Source of the DNA: JAVVEG01 sp041751425
GTDB taxonomy: Bacteria > Pseudomonadota > Gammaproteobacteria > Pseudomonadales > Pseudohongiellaceae
Length of the DNA stretch: 64,000 nt
Reading direction: 5' to 3'
Assembly (NCBI GenBank): GCA_041751425.1
Contig: JBGSXL010000033.1
Coordinates: 1-64,000 of the forward strand
Shown here in pieces: positions 27,061 through 36,068 of the stretch. The notes beneath the pieces were generated by a model. The model did no database searches, had not been told where the DNA came from, and was given only the letters and a program-made list of their open reading frames with translations. A program made the position numbers and the translations under genes. The first letter of the stretch is position 1; every line of letters begins with the position of its first letter.

Positions 27061-28977
27061 ATGTCCAGGTTACCAGTCATCATAGGCTTCGGCGGCATCA
27101 ACTCCGCTGGTCGCAGTTCCGCACATCACGGCTATCGCCGTCTGGTGCTGGATAAGCTGTCGCAGGCAGACGCCCAGGAGACGCGTGCGAGTCTGGCCAC
27201 CTTGATGGGGCTGTTGAGCTACAACAATGGCCAGTGGCTTGATGCGCAGGGTAGCGCCGTTGCACTGAACACTTATCTGCAATCTATCGCTGGACTGATT
27301 CAGAACGGCACGCTGATCCGCAAGTTGGAAAGCAATCTGTTCGATCCATCACAACTGCTTTTTCATAAGCGCGCCGTGTTACGCTCTGAAGCTGACAAGC
27401 CCATCAGCTTTATTCTCAAGAAACAACACCTGCCGGAGTCCGTCCCTCTTTCCTGGTTATTAAGCGACGCCGGTGATGGACTCGTTCGTGTCGAGATTCA
27501 GGGTCACTTCGATGTATTGACAGAGAACCACCGCAAGTCAGCCGTCAATACCGCCGGGCAGCTACCCAGTGGCTTCGATCCGGTTAAGCATTATGCTTCC
27601 CGTAGTCACCCGCGCGGCCTGCAACTGACTGTCATAGGCGCCAGCGATGCCATTCAATCGCTGGGTGTGGATTGGGAGACAGTGATGCAAAATGTGTCAC
27701 CCGACCATATCAGCGTGTACGCTGGCAGCAGCATGAGCCAACTGGATTATGACGGCAATGGCGGCATGATGCAGGCGCGTTTGCTGGGCAAGAAAGTCTC
27801 CTCAAAACAATTGGCATTGGGTTTTGCAGAAATGCCGGCCGATTTCATCAATGCCTATATTCTCGGAAATTTAGGGACAACCGGCACCAACGTTGCAGCC
27901 TGTGCCACTTTTCTTTACAACCTGCGCCAGGGCATTCGTGATATACGTTCCGGCACTCATCGGCTCAGCATTATCGGCACCAGTGAGGCACCTTTGACAC
28001 CAGAAGTCATCGACGGCTATGCCACCATGGGTGCACTGGCCAGCGATGAGGCGTTATTGCTGCTTGATGCTGACAAGGGATTATCCAGCCCCGATCATCA
28101 GAGAGCCTGCCGTCCCTTTGGCAACAATGCGGGTTTCACGTTAGCAGAGTCTGCACAATTTATAGTGCTTTGCGATGATGAACTTGCGCTAAAACTGGGT
28201 GCGAACATTCACGGCGCAGTCAACGAAGTTTTCGTCAACGCGGATGGCTTTAAGAAATCTATCGCCAGCCCCGGTGTTGGCAATTACATCACGATGGCAA
28301 AGGCAGTGGCTGCAACACAAAACATCATTGGTACCGAAGGATTGCAACAACGCAGCTTCGTGCAGGCACACGGCACCGGTACGCCACAGAATCGCACCAC
28401 TGAATCACATATCATGAGTGAGATTGCGAAAATCTGGCAGATCAAACAATGGCCAGTCGCAGCACTGAAATCCTATATAGGCCACTCATTGGCAACGTCC
28501 TCCGCTGATCAACTGGTCAGCAGCCTGGGCGTTTGGAAATACGGCTTTATTCCCGGTATTCTGACAACGGATCGGGTTGCGGATGATGTGTATCAGGACA
28601 ATCTTGAGTTTCTGCTCAAGCACAAGGAAGTAGGTGCAACGGGGATGGATGCTGTCCTTCTGAACTCCAAGGGTTTCGGCGGCAACAATGCAACTGCTTC
28701 TATATTGGCTCCGCATATAGCCAATAAAATGTTGCTGAAGAAACATGGCGCAAAAAACATCGCAGAGTATCAGCAACGCAATGAGGCTGTGCTGGAAAAG
28801 TCAGCCGCTTACGACAAAGCAGCTATTGCGGGTCAGGTGGCGCCTATATATCGTTTTGACCACAACGTGCTGCACGGAGAAGATCTGCAACTACGTAGAG
28901 AGTCAATGCGAGTGGCGGGTCATGCGCAGGAAATCGATCTGAATGTCGAGAACAGTTATCCCGATATGTGCGAATAA
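27061..28977 (+). CDS. fabY: Beta-ketoacyl-[acyl-carrier-protein] synthase FabY
   Basis: A 638-residue condensing enzyme. The thiolase-fold triad is seen: Cys in TNVAACATFLYNL, His in VQAHGTGTPQN and His in SYIGHSLATSSADQ. Length and sequence resemble FabY of Pseudomonas aeruginosa, which starts fatty acid synthesis from malonyl-ACP in place of FabH. N-terminal and C-terminal extensions beyond the ~410-residue FabF/FabB core are typical of FabY. It is monocistronic and converges with the fumarase gene three bases downstream. Confidence 0.88.
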   Translation: MSRLPVIIGFGGINSAGRSSAHHGYRRLVLDKLSQADAQETRASLATLMGLLSYNNGQWLDAQGSAVALNTYLQSIAGLIQNGTLIRKLESNLFDPSQLLFHKRAVLRSEADKPISFILKKQHLPESVPLSWLLSDAGDGLVRVEIQGHFDVLTENHRKSAVNTAGQLPSGFDPVKHYASRSHPRGLQLTVIGASDAIQSLGVDWETVMQNVSPDHISVYAGSSMSQLDYDGNGGMMQARLLGKKVSSKQLALGFAEMPADFINAYILGNLGTTGTNVAACATFLYNLRQGIRDIRSGTHRLSIIGTSEAPLTPEVIDGYATMGALASDEALLLLDADKGLSSPDHQRACRPFGNNAGFTLAESAQFIVLCDDELALKLGANIHGAVNEVFVNADGFKKSIASPGVGNYITMAKAVAATQNIIGTEGLQQRSFVQAHGTGTPQNRTTESHIMSEIAKIWQIKQWPVAALKSYIGHSLATSSADQLVSSLGVWKYGFIPGILTTDRVADDVYQDNLEFLLKHKEVGATGMDAVLLNSKGFGGNNATASILAPHIANKMLLKKHGAKNIAEYQQRNEAVLEKSAAYDKAAIAGQVAPIYRFDHNVLHGEDLQLRRESMRVAGHAQEIDLNVENSYPDMCE

Positions 28978-28980
28978 CAC

Positions 28981-30507
28981 TCACTTGACCGTAACGGGTT
29001 GAGCCTCAGCAATGCGCTTTTGCCACTCCGCCGGCCCGGTACGATGCACAGATGTACCATTCACATCCACGGCAACTGTTACCGGCATATCTTCCACTTC
29101 AAACTCATGAATGGCCTCCATCCCCAAATCCTCGAACGCCACGATTCGCGCTTTGCGAATCGCCTTGGACACCAGATAGGCCGCACCACCCACTGCCATC
29201 AGATAAACAGCACTGTGCTTCTTGATGGCATCAATAGCTACCTGACCCCTTTCAGCTTTTCCGATCATGCCCAGCAGACCGGTTTTTTCCAGCAGAGTGT
29301 CAGTAAATTTGTCCATGCGTGTTGCCGTTGTCGGTCCGGCTGGTCCAATCACCTCTTCACGCACCGGGTCTACCGGGCCAACGTAATAGATAAAGCGTCC
29401 TTTTAAATCCACACCGGCAGGAAGTGATTCACCGCGGGCAAACATTTCCACCATGCGTTTATGTGCCGCGTCGCGCCCGGTCAGCATCTTGCCCGACAAC
29501 AATAAAGTTTCGCCGGGCTGCCACTGTTTGACGTCTTCCGGTGTAACGGTATCCAGATTCACTCGACGTGCGCTGGCACCCGCATCCCAGGTAATCTGTG
29601 GCCAGTCCTCCAGCTTCGGTGTTGTCAGATGCGCAGGACCATCACCTTTCAAAACAAAATGTGCATGACGCGTTGCTGCACAGTTGGGAATCATCGCCAC
29701 CGGCAATGAAGCTGCATGAGTAGGATAATCCTTGATCTTGATATCCAGCACCGTAGTCAGTCCGCCCAGACCCTGCGCGCCTATACCCAGGGCATTGACC
29801 TTATCCATAATCTCCAGACGCAATTCTTCCACTTTGTTCTGCGGACCACGTGCACGCAGGTCGTGAATATCAATTGGGTCCATTAACGCTTCCTTGGCCA
29901 GTACAGCGGCTTTTTCTGCCGTGCCGCCAATGCCTATGCCCAGCATCCCCGGCGGGCACCAACCCGCTCCCATGGTGGGCACTGTTTTCAGCACCCAGTC
30001 GACGATGCTGTCGCTGGGGTTCAGCATGACCATCTTTGCTTTATTCTCGGAGCCGCCGCCTTTGGCTGCCACGGTAACATCCAACTCATCTCCGGGAACA
30101 ACCTCCATGTGAATCACTGCCGGTGTATTGTCCTTGGTGTTTTTCCGCGCGCCCGCAGGATCAGACAGAATGGATGCGCGCAGTACATTGTCCGGATGCA
30201 GATAAGCACGACGTACACCTTCATTGATCATATCCGCAACACTCAAGTTGCCCTGCCAGCTCACACCCATACCAATTTTCAGGAATACTGTAACAATGCC
30301 TGTGTCCTGACAGATTGGCCGTTTACCCTCTGCGCACAGGCGCGAGTTGATCAGAATCTGCGCCATGGCGTCTTTCGCCGCCTGCGACTCCTCGCGCTCA
30401 TAAGCCTCATTGACCGCCTGAATGAAATCCAGCGGGTGATAATAGGAGATATACTGCAGTGCGTCGGCAACGCTCTGGATAAGATCATCTTGTCGAATTA
30501 CGGTCAT
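28981..30507 (-). CDS. Fumarate hydratase, class I ([4Fe-4S])
   Basis: A 508-residue TCA-cycle enzyme (FumA/FumB type) interconverting fumarate and malate. The three cluster cysteines lie in RPICQDTGIV, GWCPPGMLGIG and IPNCAATRHAHF. The C-terminal beta subunit-like domain begins about residue 325 and contains YYVGPVDPVREEVIGPAGPTT. Class I enzymes are oxygen-sensitive. It is divergent from the enoyl-CoA hydratase gene. Confidence 0.96.
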   Translation of the reverse strand: MTVIRQDDLIQSVADALQYISYYHPLDFIQAVNEAYEREESQAAKDAMAQILINSRLCAEGKRPICQDTGIVTVFLKIGMGVSWQGNLSVADMINEGVRRAYLHPDNVLRASILSDPAGARKNTKDNTPAVIHMEVVPGDELDVTVAAKGGGSENKAKMVMLNPSDSIVDWVLKTVPTMGAGWCPPGMLGIGIGGTAEKAAVLAKEALMDPIDIHDLRARGPQNKVEELRLEIMDKVNALGIGAQGLGGLTTVLDIKIKDYPTHAASLPVAMIPNCAATRHAHFVLKGDGPAHLTTPKLEDWPQITWDAGASARRVNLDTVTPEDVKQWQPGETLLLSGKMLTGRDAAHKRMVEMFARGESLPAGVDLKGRFIYYVGPVDPVREEVIGPAGPTTATRMDKFTDTLLEKTGLLGMIGKAERGQVAIDAIKKHSAVYLMAVGGAAYLVSKAIRKARIVAFEDLGMEAIHEFEVEDMPVTVAVDVNGTSVHRTGPAEWQKRIAEAQPVTVK

Positions 30508-30621
30508 CAGAAGTGTCCTGAGGATGGGATTGTCTGTTTAAAAATGCGGGCAAGTTTATCACACATCCATTAGAATCGATGGCCAACACTTTTCAGAAAA
30601 CCTGACAAAACGAGCCTGAAT

Positions 30622-31386
30622 ATGACGCCTTCTGCCGATGCAAACATTCTCTATTCCCATGACAACGGTGTATTCATTCTGCAAATAAGCCGTCCGGACA
30701 AGAAAAATGCCCTGACACAAACCATGTATAAAGCATTGGCTGACGGCATCAAGCAGGCCGACGCGGACCCTGCCATCAATGTGATACTGATTCGTGGCAC
30801 CCACGATTGCTTTACCAGCGGCAATGACGTCAACGACTTCGTCAATTCGACCCATCAAACTGGTGAGAGCAAATCCGTGCAGTTCATGAAGGCAATTGGA
30901 ACAGCCCAGAAACCGGTTATTGCTGCCGTGGGCGGGCTGGCTATTGGTATAGGCACCACCATGCTGTTTCATTGCGACCTGGTATATGCGTCTGAGGAGT
31001 GCTATCTGCAGTTGCCATTCACCAGACTGGGGCTGTGCCCGGAGGCAGGTTCAAGCATGTTGCTGCCGCAGGCCATTGGCCACCAACGCGCATCGGAGCT
31101 GCTGTTACTGGGAGAACGATTTGCACCGGAGAAAGCCCAGCAGTATGGCATTGTGAATGAAGTACTGCCGTCAGATGTGTTTCTGGACTACGCACTAGGC
31201 AAAGCCAGAGAGCTGGCGAAATTGCCTGCAGAATCAGTGCGGGCTTCCAAAGCATTGATCAAACGCAATCATACGCAACCGCTTTATGACACTATTTCAT
31301 TGGAACTACAGATGTTTGCACGCCTACTACAATCGCCCGAAGCTCAGGCGATCATGCAGGCGTTTTTGAACAAGAAAAAAGCTTAG
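30622..31386 (+). CDS. Enoyl-CoA hydratase/isomerase family protein
   Basis: A 254-residue crotonase-fold protein. The oxyanion-hole segments are GTHDCFTSGNDVNDF and AAVGGLAIGIGTTML, and FTRLGLCPEAGSSMLLP follows, with Glu at the usual catalytic place. The substrate may be a short enoyl-CoA; crotonase paralogues are diverse, so the exact reaction is open. Its last codons overlap the convergent beta-propeller gene by four bases. Confidence 0.88.
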   Translation: MTPSADANILYSHDNGVFILQISRPDKKNALTQTMYKALADGIKQADADPAINVILIRGTHDCFTSGNDVNDFVNSTHQTGESKSVQFMKAIGTAQKPVIAAVGGLAIGIGTTMLFHCDLVYASEECYLQLPFTRLGLCPEAGSSMLLPQAIGHQRASELLLLGERFAPEKAQQYGIVNEVLPSDVFLDYALGKARELAKLPAESVRASKALIKRNHTQPLYDTISLELQMFARLLQSPEAQAIMQAFLNKKKA

Positions 31387-32387
31387 GTTGGAATTCTCAT
31401 TCTGCAAACCCAAGAATTTCCTGGAACATCATCTACCCACCAGATGTAACCGTTCGATACTGACATGCCATGTGGTTGCGGGTGATCATCGGCGAGACGA
31501 ATGGCATCAATAACTTCGCCAGTGTCGGGATCCCGTTTGTAGAATGAGCTGACATCCGAATCAGATTCCCACAAGTAATCTCCGTCAAACCCAATACCAT
31601 GAGGACGCTTGTGAACTGACGGTATGATGTTTTCCACTGTCCAGGTTGCGGGATCAATGCGATAAATCATGCGCGATGGAGGCACAGCAACAAACAGCTT
31701 GCCATCCTTAACATCCATTCCGTGAGCTCCAGTGCCTTCTCGCCATTGTCCGGGAACCGTTTGGTCGGGGCCACCAGTGGCACCTGATGCCATTGATCCC
31801 GGCGCACCTGGCGGAACTTCCTGCGGAGAAGCAGTTGGTGATCTTTCCAGCGGGCCGTCACGGCGTACTGGATCCCACGGCGCGTTGTAAATAACTCCAG
31901 CACCGGGCGTGAAATGTGAGGAGATTGTTCTGCCCGTATGTGCGTCAGCACGGATGATTTCACGGCTATACGTGGCCGCTATCCACAAATCAGTCCCATC
32001 GTGCGTGAGTCCACTCGGAGTTTCTCCACCAGTACGAAAATCGCGAATAACATTGCCATTATCGGGGTTGCACAGATATACATGGCTTTGTCGTTGTCCA
32101 TGTGGCCCTCTGGATTGTCCATCAATCATCCACATACCCTCAGACGTCATTTGCATACCGTTCGACGCGGGAAAGGATGTCTGCCACAAAACTTCAACGT
32201 TACGGGCAGCGCGCGGTGTAGGCAAAGCCTTCCAGGCGAAGGTTCTGTATTGATCTGCGGAACCTCCTGTCGATGCATAAGCACGTGAAGAACCACTCGG
32301 TATGGCAATACCACCAGCCCCTATTGCCGCACTGCCAGCGAATACTGCTGCTGACTTAAGAAAGTTTCTGCGATTATTATTCTTCAT
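31383..32387 (-). CDS. Tat-exported beta-propeller protein (YncE/SMP-30-like)
   Basis: A 334-residue protein with a twin-arginine signal (NNRRNFLKSAAVF, residues 4-16) and an Ala-rich cleavage region. The body has repeated blades: QMTSEGMWMIDGQ, GLTHDGTDLWIAAT, GIGFDGDYLWESDS, and GMSVSNGYIWWVD. These resemble NHL/YncE-type propellers. A Pro/Gly-rich insert of about 45 residues (about 175-220) interrupts the fold. It is similar in style to the gene at 37.0-37.9 kb, but the two are clearly diverged. Whether it binds or lactonises/oxidises a ligand is unknown. A 23-bp palindrome lies upstream. Confidence 0.75.
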   Translation of the reverse strand: MKNNNRRNFLKSAAVFAGSAAIGAGGIAIPSGSSRAYASTGGSADQYRTFAWKALPTPRAARNVEVLWQTSFPASNGMQMTSEGMWMIDGQSRGPHGQRQSHVYLCNPDNGNVIRDFRTGGETPSGLTHDGTDLWIAATYSREIIRADAHTGRTISSHFTPGAGVIYNAPWDPVRRDGPLERSPTASPQEVPPGAPGSMASGATGGPDQTVPGQWREGTGAHGMDVKDGKLFVAVPPSRMIYRIDPATWTVENIIPSVHKRPHGIGFDGDYLWESDSDVSSFYKRDPDTGEVIDAIRLADDHPQPHGMSVSNGYIWWVDDVPGNSWVCRMRIPT

Positions 32388-32442
32388 GTCGGTTGCGCCT
32401 CCTCATTTGAGAGGAGCTTTTCCTCTCTTTGGTTTAATATAA

Positions 32443-32465
32443 TCTTATTTATACTATAAATAAGA
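32443..32465. promoter_or_regulatory. 23-bp perfect inverted repeat, probable operator
   Basis: Arms TCTTATTTATA and TATAAATAAGA flank a single C, 56 bases ahead of the Tat beta-propeller start. Perfect symmetry with an odd central base is usual for dimeric regulators. The FadR/GntR regulator encoded at 45.0 kb is one possible binder, and half-sites TTATTTATA or TATTTATA recur at 40913 and 43219. The pairing with that regulator is inference. Confidence 0.6.
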
Positions 32466-32550
32466 CTAAGCTAATTTATACGATATATTCCTTTTTTTTG
32501 CAAGTCATTAGACCTGTAAAAAAAACGATATCGGGTAACCGTAAAGTCCC

Positions 32551-32577
32551 AAAAAAAAGGCGGCCCAAAGAGCCGCC
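32551..32577 (-). terminator. Rho-independent terminator after the MFS gene
   Basis: Stem GGCGGC (32559-32564) / GCCGCC (32572-32577), further stabilised by inner pairs, followed on the minus strand by eight T. It lies 108 bases after the MFS stop and probably ends the long minus-strand transcript of the island. Confidence 0.85.
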
Positions 32578-32684
32578 GAAGAGAGGACCACTACATCATG
32601 CTCTTGCTAAACCTTCTCAGGTTAAAGGCTGAAAATGCCGGATTTCGATGTGCTCCGGTATTAAATTGAAACAAGGTTTTCACC

Positions 32685-33962
32685 TCAAAGTTTTTCCTCA
32701 AAAAGCGTTTTTGATGCGTCAATTTTCAGGAATAAAACCGCAGCAAACAACGACAATGCTCCGAGTATTGTGAACGCCAGATTCCAGTCAGCATAGGTCA
32801 CAATATAGCCGGTCGCCGCTGCTGCAATGGCACCAGCGATGTTGCCAAAAGTGTTCATTACGGAAGCAACGGATCCGGCATACTCCTTGCCTACATCCAA
32901 AGTAACAGCCCACGACACACCAACAGTTACTTCAAGGCCGAAGACTGCAATTGCAAAGAAAAATACACTGATAAGTGGGTCGGGCGCTGAAGAGGCAAAT
33001 GGCACCATTACACCAGCAATAACGAATCCGATTATGGCGACTACCCTGCGCGCAAACTTAAGATTATTGGTGCGCTTGAGCAGATGATCAGAATAGTATC
33101 CACCTACCAGGTTACCAATCACACCGCCCGCTAAAGGCGCACTTGCGTACATGCCCATTTCTGCCAGCGTAAAATCACGCGCTTGAATCAAATAGGTAGG
33201 AAACCACGTCAGGAAGGTAACTATTCCGTATCCGTAACAAAAATACATAGCGGAGATTAACCACATCTGTGGATTTCTCAGTATCTGTTTCCAAGGCACT
33301 ATTTTCTTGACGGTCGTGGCTCGCCCCAATGAGTGTTCAAGCTTTTCAAGTTCAGCGACATTCACACTTTCATGCTCACGTGGATCATCGCGGTAGTACC
33401 AGTACCAAACAGCTGCCCAAAGCCAGCCAAGAACTGCAAAGATGACAAAAGCCGCCTGCCAATTCCAAAATGCAATAATTACTACTACCAATGGCGGGGT
33501 TAATGCTGCAGACAGTCTTGCACCTGCGTGAGTTACCCCCTGCGCCCAGCCTCGTTCCGCCGGTAGCATCCAGCGAGACAATGCTCGTGTTGCGATGGGA
33601 AATGCACCAGCTTCACCCGCACCGAACAAAAACCGGCACACGATCATTGACGATGCTGACCACATGAATGCAGTCCCTGCAGTGAAGATGGACCAGTACG
33701 CTGTAATTCCCGCCAATGTTTTTCTTGGACCAAAGCGATCGCCCATCCAACCACCCGGTATTTGAAACAAGGCATAACTAATTTGAAAGGCTGCAAATAT
33801 CCAGCCCATTGTTACTGCGTCGAAACCCAAGTCCTCTTGCATGGAAGGTGCAGCAACAGAAATCACAACTCTGTCCATATAGGTGTTCATATACATCAAA
33901 ACAACAAGCCATAGGACTATATGCCTGGTTCGAGTTGCTCTTTCCATAACGACATTTTCCAT
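32685..33962 (-). CDS. MFS transporter, anion:cation symporter (ACS)-like
   Basis: A 425-residue twelve-helix transporter. The N-terminal half has MNTYMDRVVISVAAPSM and the loop GWMGDRFGPRKTL, the major-facilitator signature; FGAGEAGAFPIATR is typical of the hexuronate/glucarate/phthalate (ACS) branch. It should import an organic acid with H+ or Na+. GAGGG lies eight bases ahead of the ATG. It is last in the apparent operon, 80 bases after the amidohydrolase, so it is a good candidate for the inner-membrane uptake step. Confidence 0.88.
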   Translation of the reverse strand: MENVVMERATRTRHIVLWLVVLMYMNTYMDRVVISVAAPSMQEDLGFDAVTMGWIFAAFQISYALFQIPGGWMGDRFGPRKTLAGITAYWSIFTAGTAFMWSASSMIVCRFLFGAGEAGAFPIATRALSRWMLPAERGWAQGVTHAGARLSAALTPPLVVVIIAFWNWQAAFVIFAVLGWLWAAVWYWYYRDDPREHESVNVAELEKLEHSLGRATTVKKIVPWKQILRNPQMWLISAMYFCYGYGIVTFLTWFPTYLIQARDFTLAEMGMYASAPLAGGVIGNLVGGYYSDHLLKRTNNLKFARRVVAIIGFVIAGVMVPFASSAPDPLISVFFFAIAVFGLEVTVGVSWAVTLDVGKEYAGSVASVMNTFGNIAGAIAAAATGYIVTYADWNLAFTILGALSLFAAVLFLKIDASKTLFEEKL

Positions 33963-34042
33963 GGAACGTACCCTCTCTAAAGATCAATTTTTATTATGTA
34001 CCTGCGTACTTATCACCATCAGCATTCATTCGAAAACAGCTG

Positions 34043-35407
34043 CTACTCCACTTTATTTCCTGCAACATAAACACTTTCAATAGTTCGGGTGTTTTCTATG
34101 TCGATCAGAGGGTTTGCACTCAAGACTATAAAATCCGCGGCATTGTTCTGCTGCAGAGTTCCCAGATGATTTGCTCCAAGAAATTCTGCGGCATGAGCGG
34201 TTGCAGACTGAATAGCCTGCATAGGGCTGAGCCCCGACTCCACCATCAACTGCAGTTCCCAGTGCGCTGAATAACCCGGAAACCTGCCGGGTGGCCCACT
34301 ATCTGTACCAAATGCAAATCTGACACCCGCATCTGCTACGTGTTTAAGATTGCTTTTCGCATTCGCCAGAATGCCGGGAAACTGACTGTAATGCGGACCA
34401 GAAATAACGGATTCATGATGGGCAGGACTTGCCAATCTCTCCAGAATGCTCTCCGGAACTGACCGGGTAAAGAACGGGTCATCAAGGAATGGAGCACGCT
34501 CTGCGTAGGCGAACATAGCTGCCTCCCTGCTTAAGGTGCTCGATACCTGCCACAACTCATTTTCCAGCATGAGGTCCAATAATTCCTGATCGATCTCCTG
34601 GTCCCGGACACCATGCACGAAGCCATCTACTCCCTGGGTTGCCAGTTTTTTCGCATCTTCAAGTTTGAAAATGTGAGCAACAACGCGCAGGTTTTCCGCA
34701 TGAGCTGTTGCTATAGCGGCTGCAGAAATCTCTGCCGGCATCAACGGCATTGTGCCGAATTCGTCATCTACCCACAGTTTGATAACATCTACGCCTTTTC
34801 GGCTCTGCTCTTGCACTGCTCTGATAACTTCATCAGTGGTTGCTACAGGATCGTTTATCCCTACAACGCCACCATACCCATTCTGGTACACAATTCCCTG
34901 ACCTGCGGTGTATACCCGTGCAACGTTTGGCAATCCAGATCTTTGCTCCCTTATCAGATCAAAAATAAGATCTTTGTCTGTTCCCTGAGCCATCACAGTT
35001 GTAACGCCATAAGAGGCATAGGTACGTAACTCATCTTCCACATTCTCGCGTGTAAACACTTCATGATTGAATGCGAAATTCTCAAGAACGGACAGGTGGA
35101 CATGCAGATCCATCATTCCCGGCATCACAAACTTTCCGATCAGATCGACTACCTCAGCACCTTCGGGTACCTGCAGTTGCGACCGGGTTCCCACCCAGGT
35201 AATCAAACCATCCTCAACAATCATTGCAGCTGCTGGAATCGCATCACCACCATTGCCATCAATCAGCGTAAAGTTTCTGAAAACCGTTGCATCTGAAGAC
35301 GGAGAAACTACTTCTTCAGGCTCTTCAATTTGCTGCGTTGGTTCAGTGCAACCCACCAAAAAATACATTGCCAATATGGCGAAACTAGAAAATCTTCTTG
35401 CGAGCAT
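34043..35407 (-). CDS. Amidohydrolase family lipoprotein
   Basis: A 454-residue metal-dependent hydrolase with an N-terminal lipobox (FLVGC, Cys20), so it is membrane-anchored outside the cytoplasm. Metal motifs are HVHLS after VMPGMMDL, a conserved lysine in VIKLWVDDE, His in VVAHIFK and FVHGVRD, and the late Asp in FGTDSGPPG. This pattern fits the imidazolonepropionase/prolidase-like branch; it may cleave a cyclic amide, lactone or peptide bond. Its start overlaps the preceding gene by 23 bases, so it is part of that operon. Confidence 0.85.
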   Translation of the reverse strand: MLARRFSSFAILAMYFLVGCTEPTQQIEEPEEVVSPSSDATVFRNFTLIDGNGGDAIPAAAMIVEDGLITWVGTRSQLQVPEGAEVVDLIGKFVMPGMMDLHVHLSVLENFAFNHEVFTRENVEDELRTYASYGVTTVMAQGTDKDLIFDLIREQRSGLPNVARVYTAGQGIVYQNGYGGVVGINDPVATTDEVIRAVQEQSRKGVDVIKLWVDDEFGTMPLMPAEISAAAIATAHAENLRVVAHIFKLEDAKKLATQGVDGFVHGVRDQEIDQELLDLMLENELWQVSSTLSREAAMFAYAERAPFLDDPFFTRSVPESILERLASPAHHESVISGPHYSQFPGILANAKSNLKHVADAGVRFAFGTDSGPPGRFPGYSAHWELQLMVESGLSPMQAIQSATAHAAEFLGANHLGTLQQNNAADFIVLSANPLIDIENTRTIESVYVAGNKVE

Positions 35408-36068
35408 CTTCGATTATCCTTTTAGCGCGAGATTGATTGAATATGCCACAGGAACAAAAACGACTGAGAGCTGCTGTTGCCTGCTCGGGAGTTCGTCTGT
35501 TCTCCTTGACCATGTCTATCATTTTCTTAGCCAACGATTGACTGATCATGCCGTGTCCACACATAGTTGACAGCATAAGCACATGCCTGTTCGGTGCATT
35601 GTCGCGAATACCCTCAAAGCCCAGAGAGTAGCCAATACTATGCCGAACAAGACCAGCTTTCTTGCAACAAGACAGCGCGTTCTCCAAAGAAGAAGAAATA
35701 TTGATACTCAAACCAAGATCTTCGTTTGCCAATCGAGCTACAAACTTCTCGGCTGCTTCTTTGTTGTCGAAAATCGCCGAGAATGTAGTTGGTGAACTGG
35801 CACCATCGATAACCTGCTGGAAATTCGGTTTGTGATCTTTGGGAAACCAGTGTTCGATCATCCACTTGGCTTTGGTAGGACGAATTGCACCACCATGCAT
35901 GGCATCACCAAGATTAACAGGATTATATTCACGCGCAATTTCAAGAAATCGTCGCAAAGCAGGCATCGGATCACCTTGCTTGTTCTTCCCTTTGGCGGGT
36001 ATAGCGATGATGACATAATCATCAACAAACGTATCTGCGTTGCCATAACGGTGAAGGGTATTGGTCAT
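35385..36068 (-). CDS. Unrecognised 227-residue protein with conserved-looking Cys motifs
   Basis: I do not recognise this family. It has no signal peptide or membrane segment. Cysteines sit at 134-135 (SCCKKAG), 170 (STMCGHGMIS) and 205/207 (FCSCGIFN), a spacing that could bind metal or an Fe-S cluster. The CGHGMIS and GDAMHGGAIRP segments look like active-site material. It overlaps the ferredoxin-like gene by four bases (ATGA) and the amidohydrolase by 23, so all three are translated together. The ferredoxin-like neighbour may be its redox partner. Function is unknown. Confidence 0.7.
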   Translation of the reverse strand: MTNTLHRYGNADTFVDDYVIIAIPAKGKNKQGDPMPALRRFLEIAREYNPVNLGDAMHGGAIRPTKAKWMIEHWFPKDHKPNFQQVIDGASSPTTFSAIFDNKEAAEKFVARLANEDLGLSINISSSLENALSCCKKAGLVRHSIGYSLGFEGIRDNAPNRHVLMLSTMCGHGMISQSLAKKMIDMVKENRRTPEQATAALSRFCSCGIFNQSRAKRIIEDARKKIF

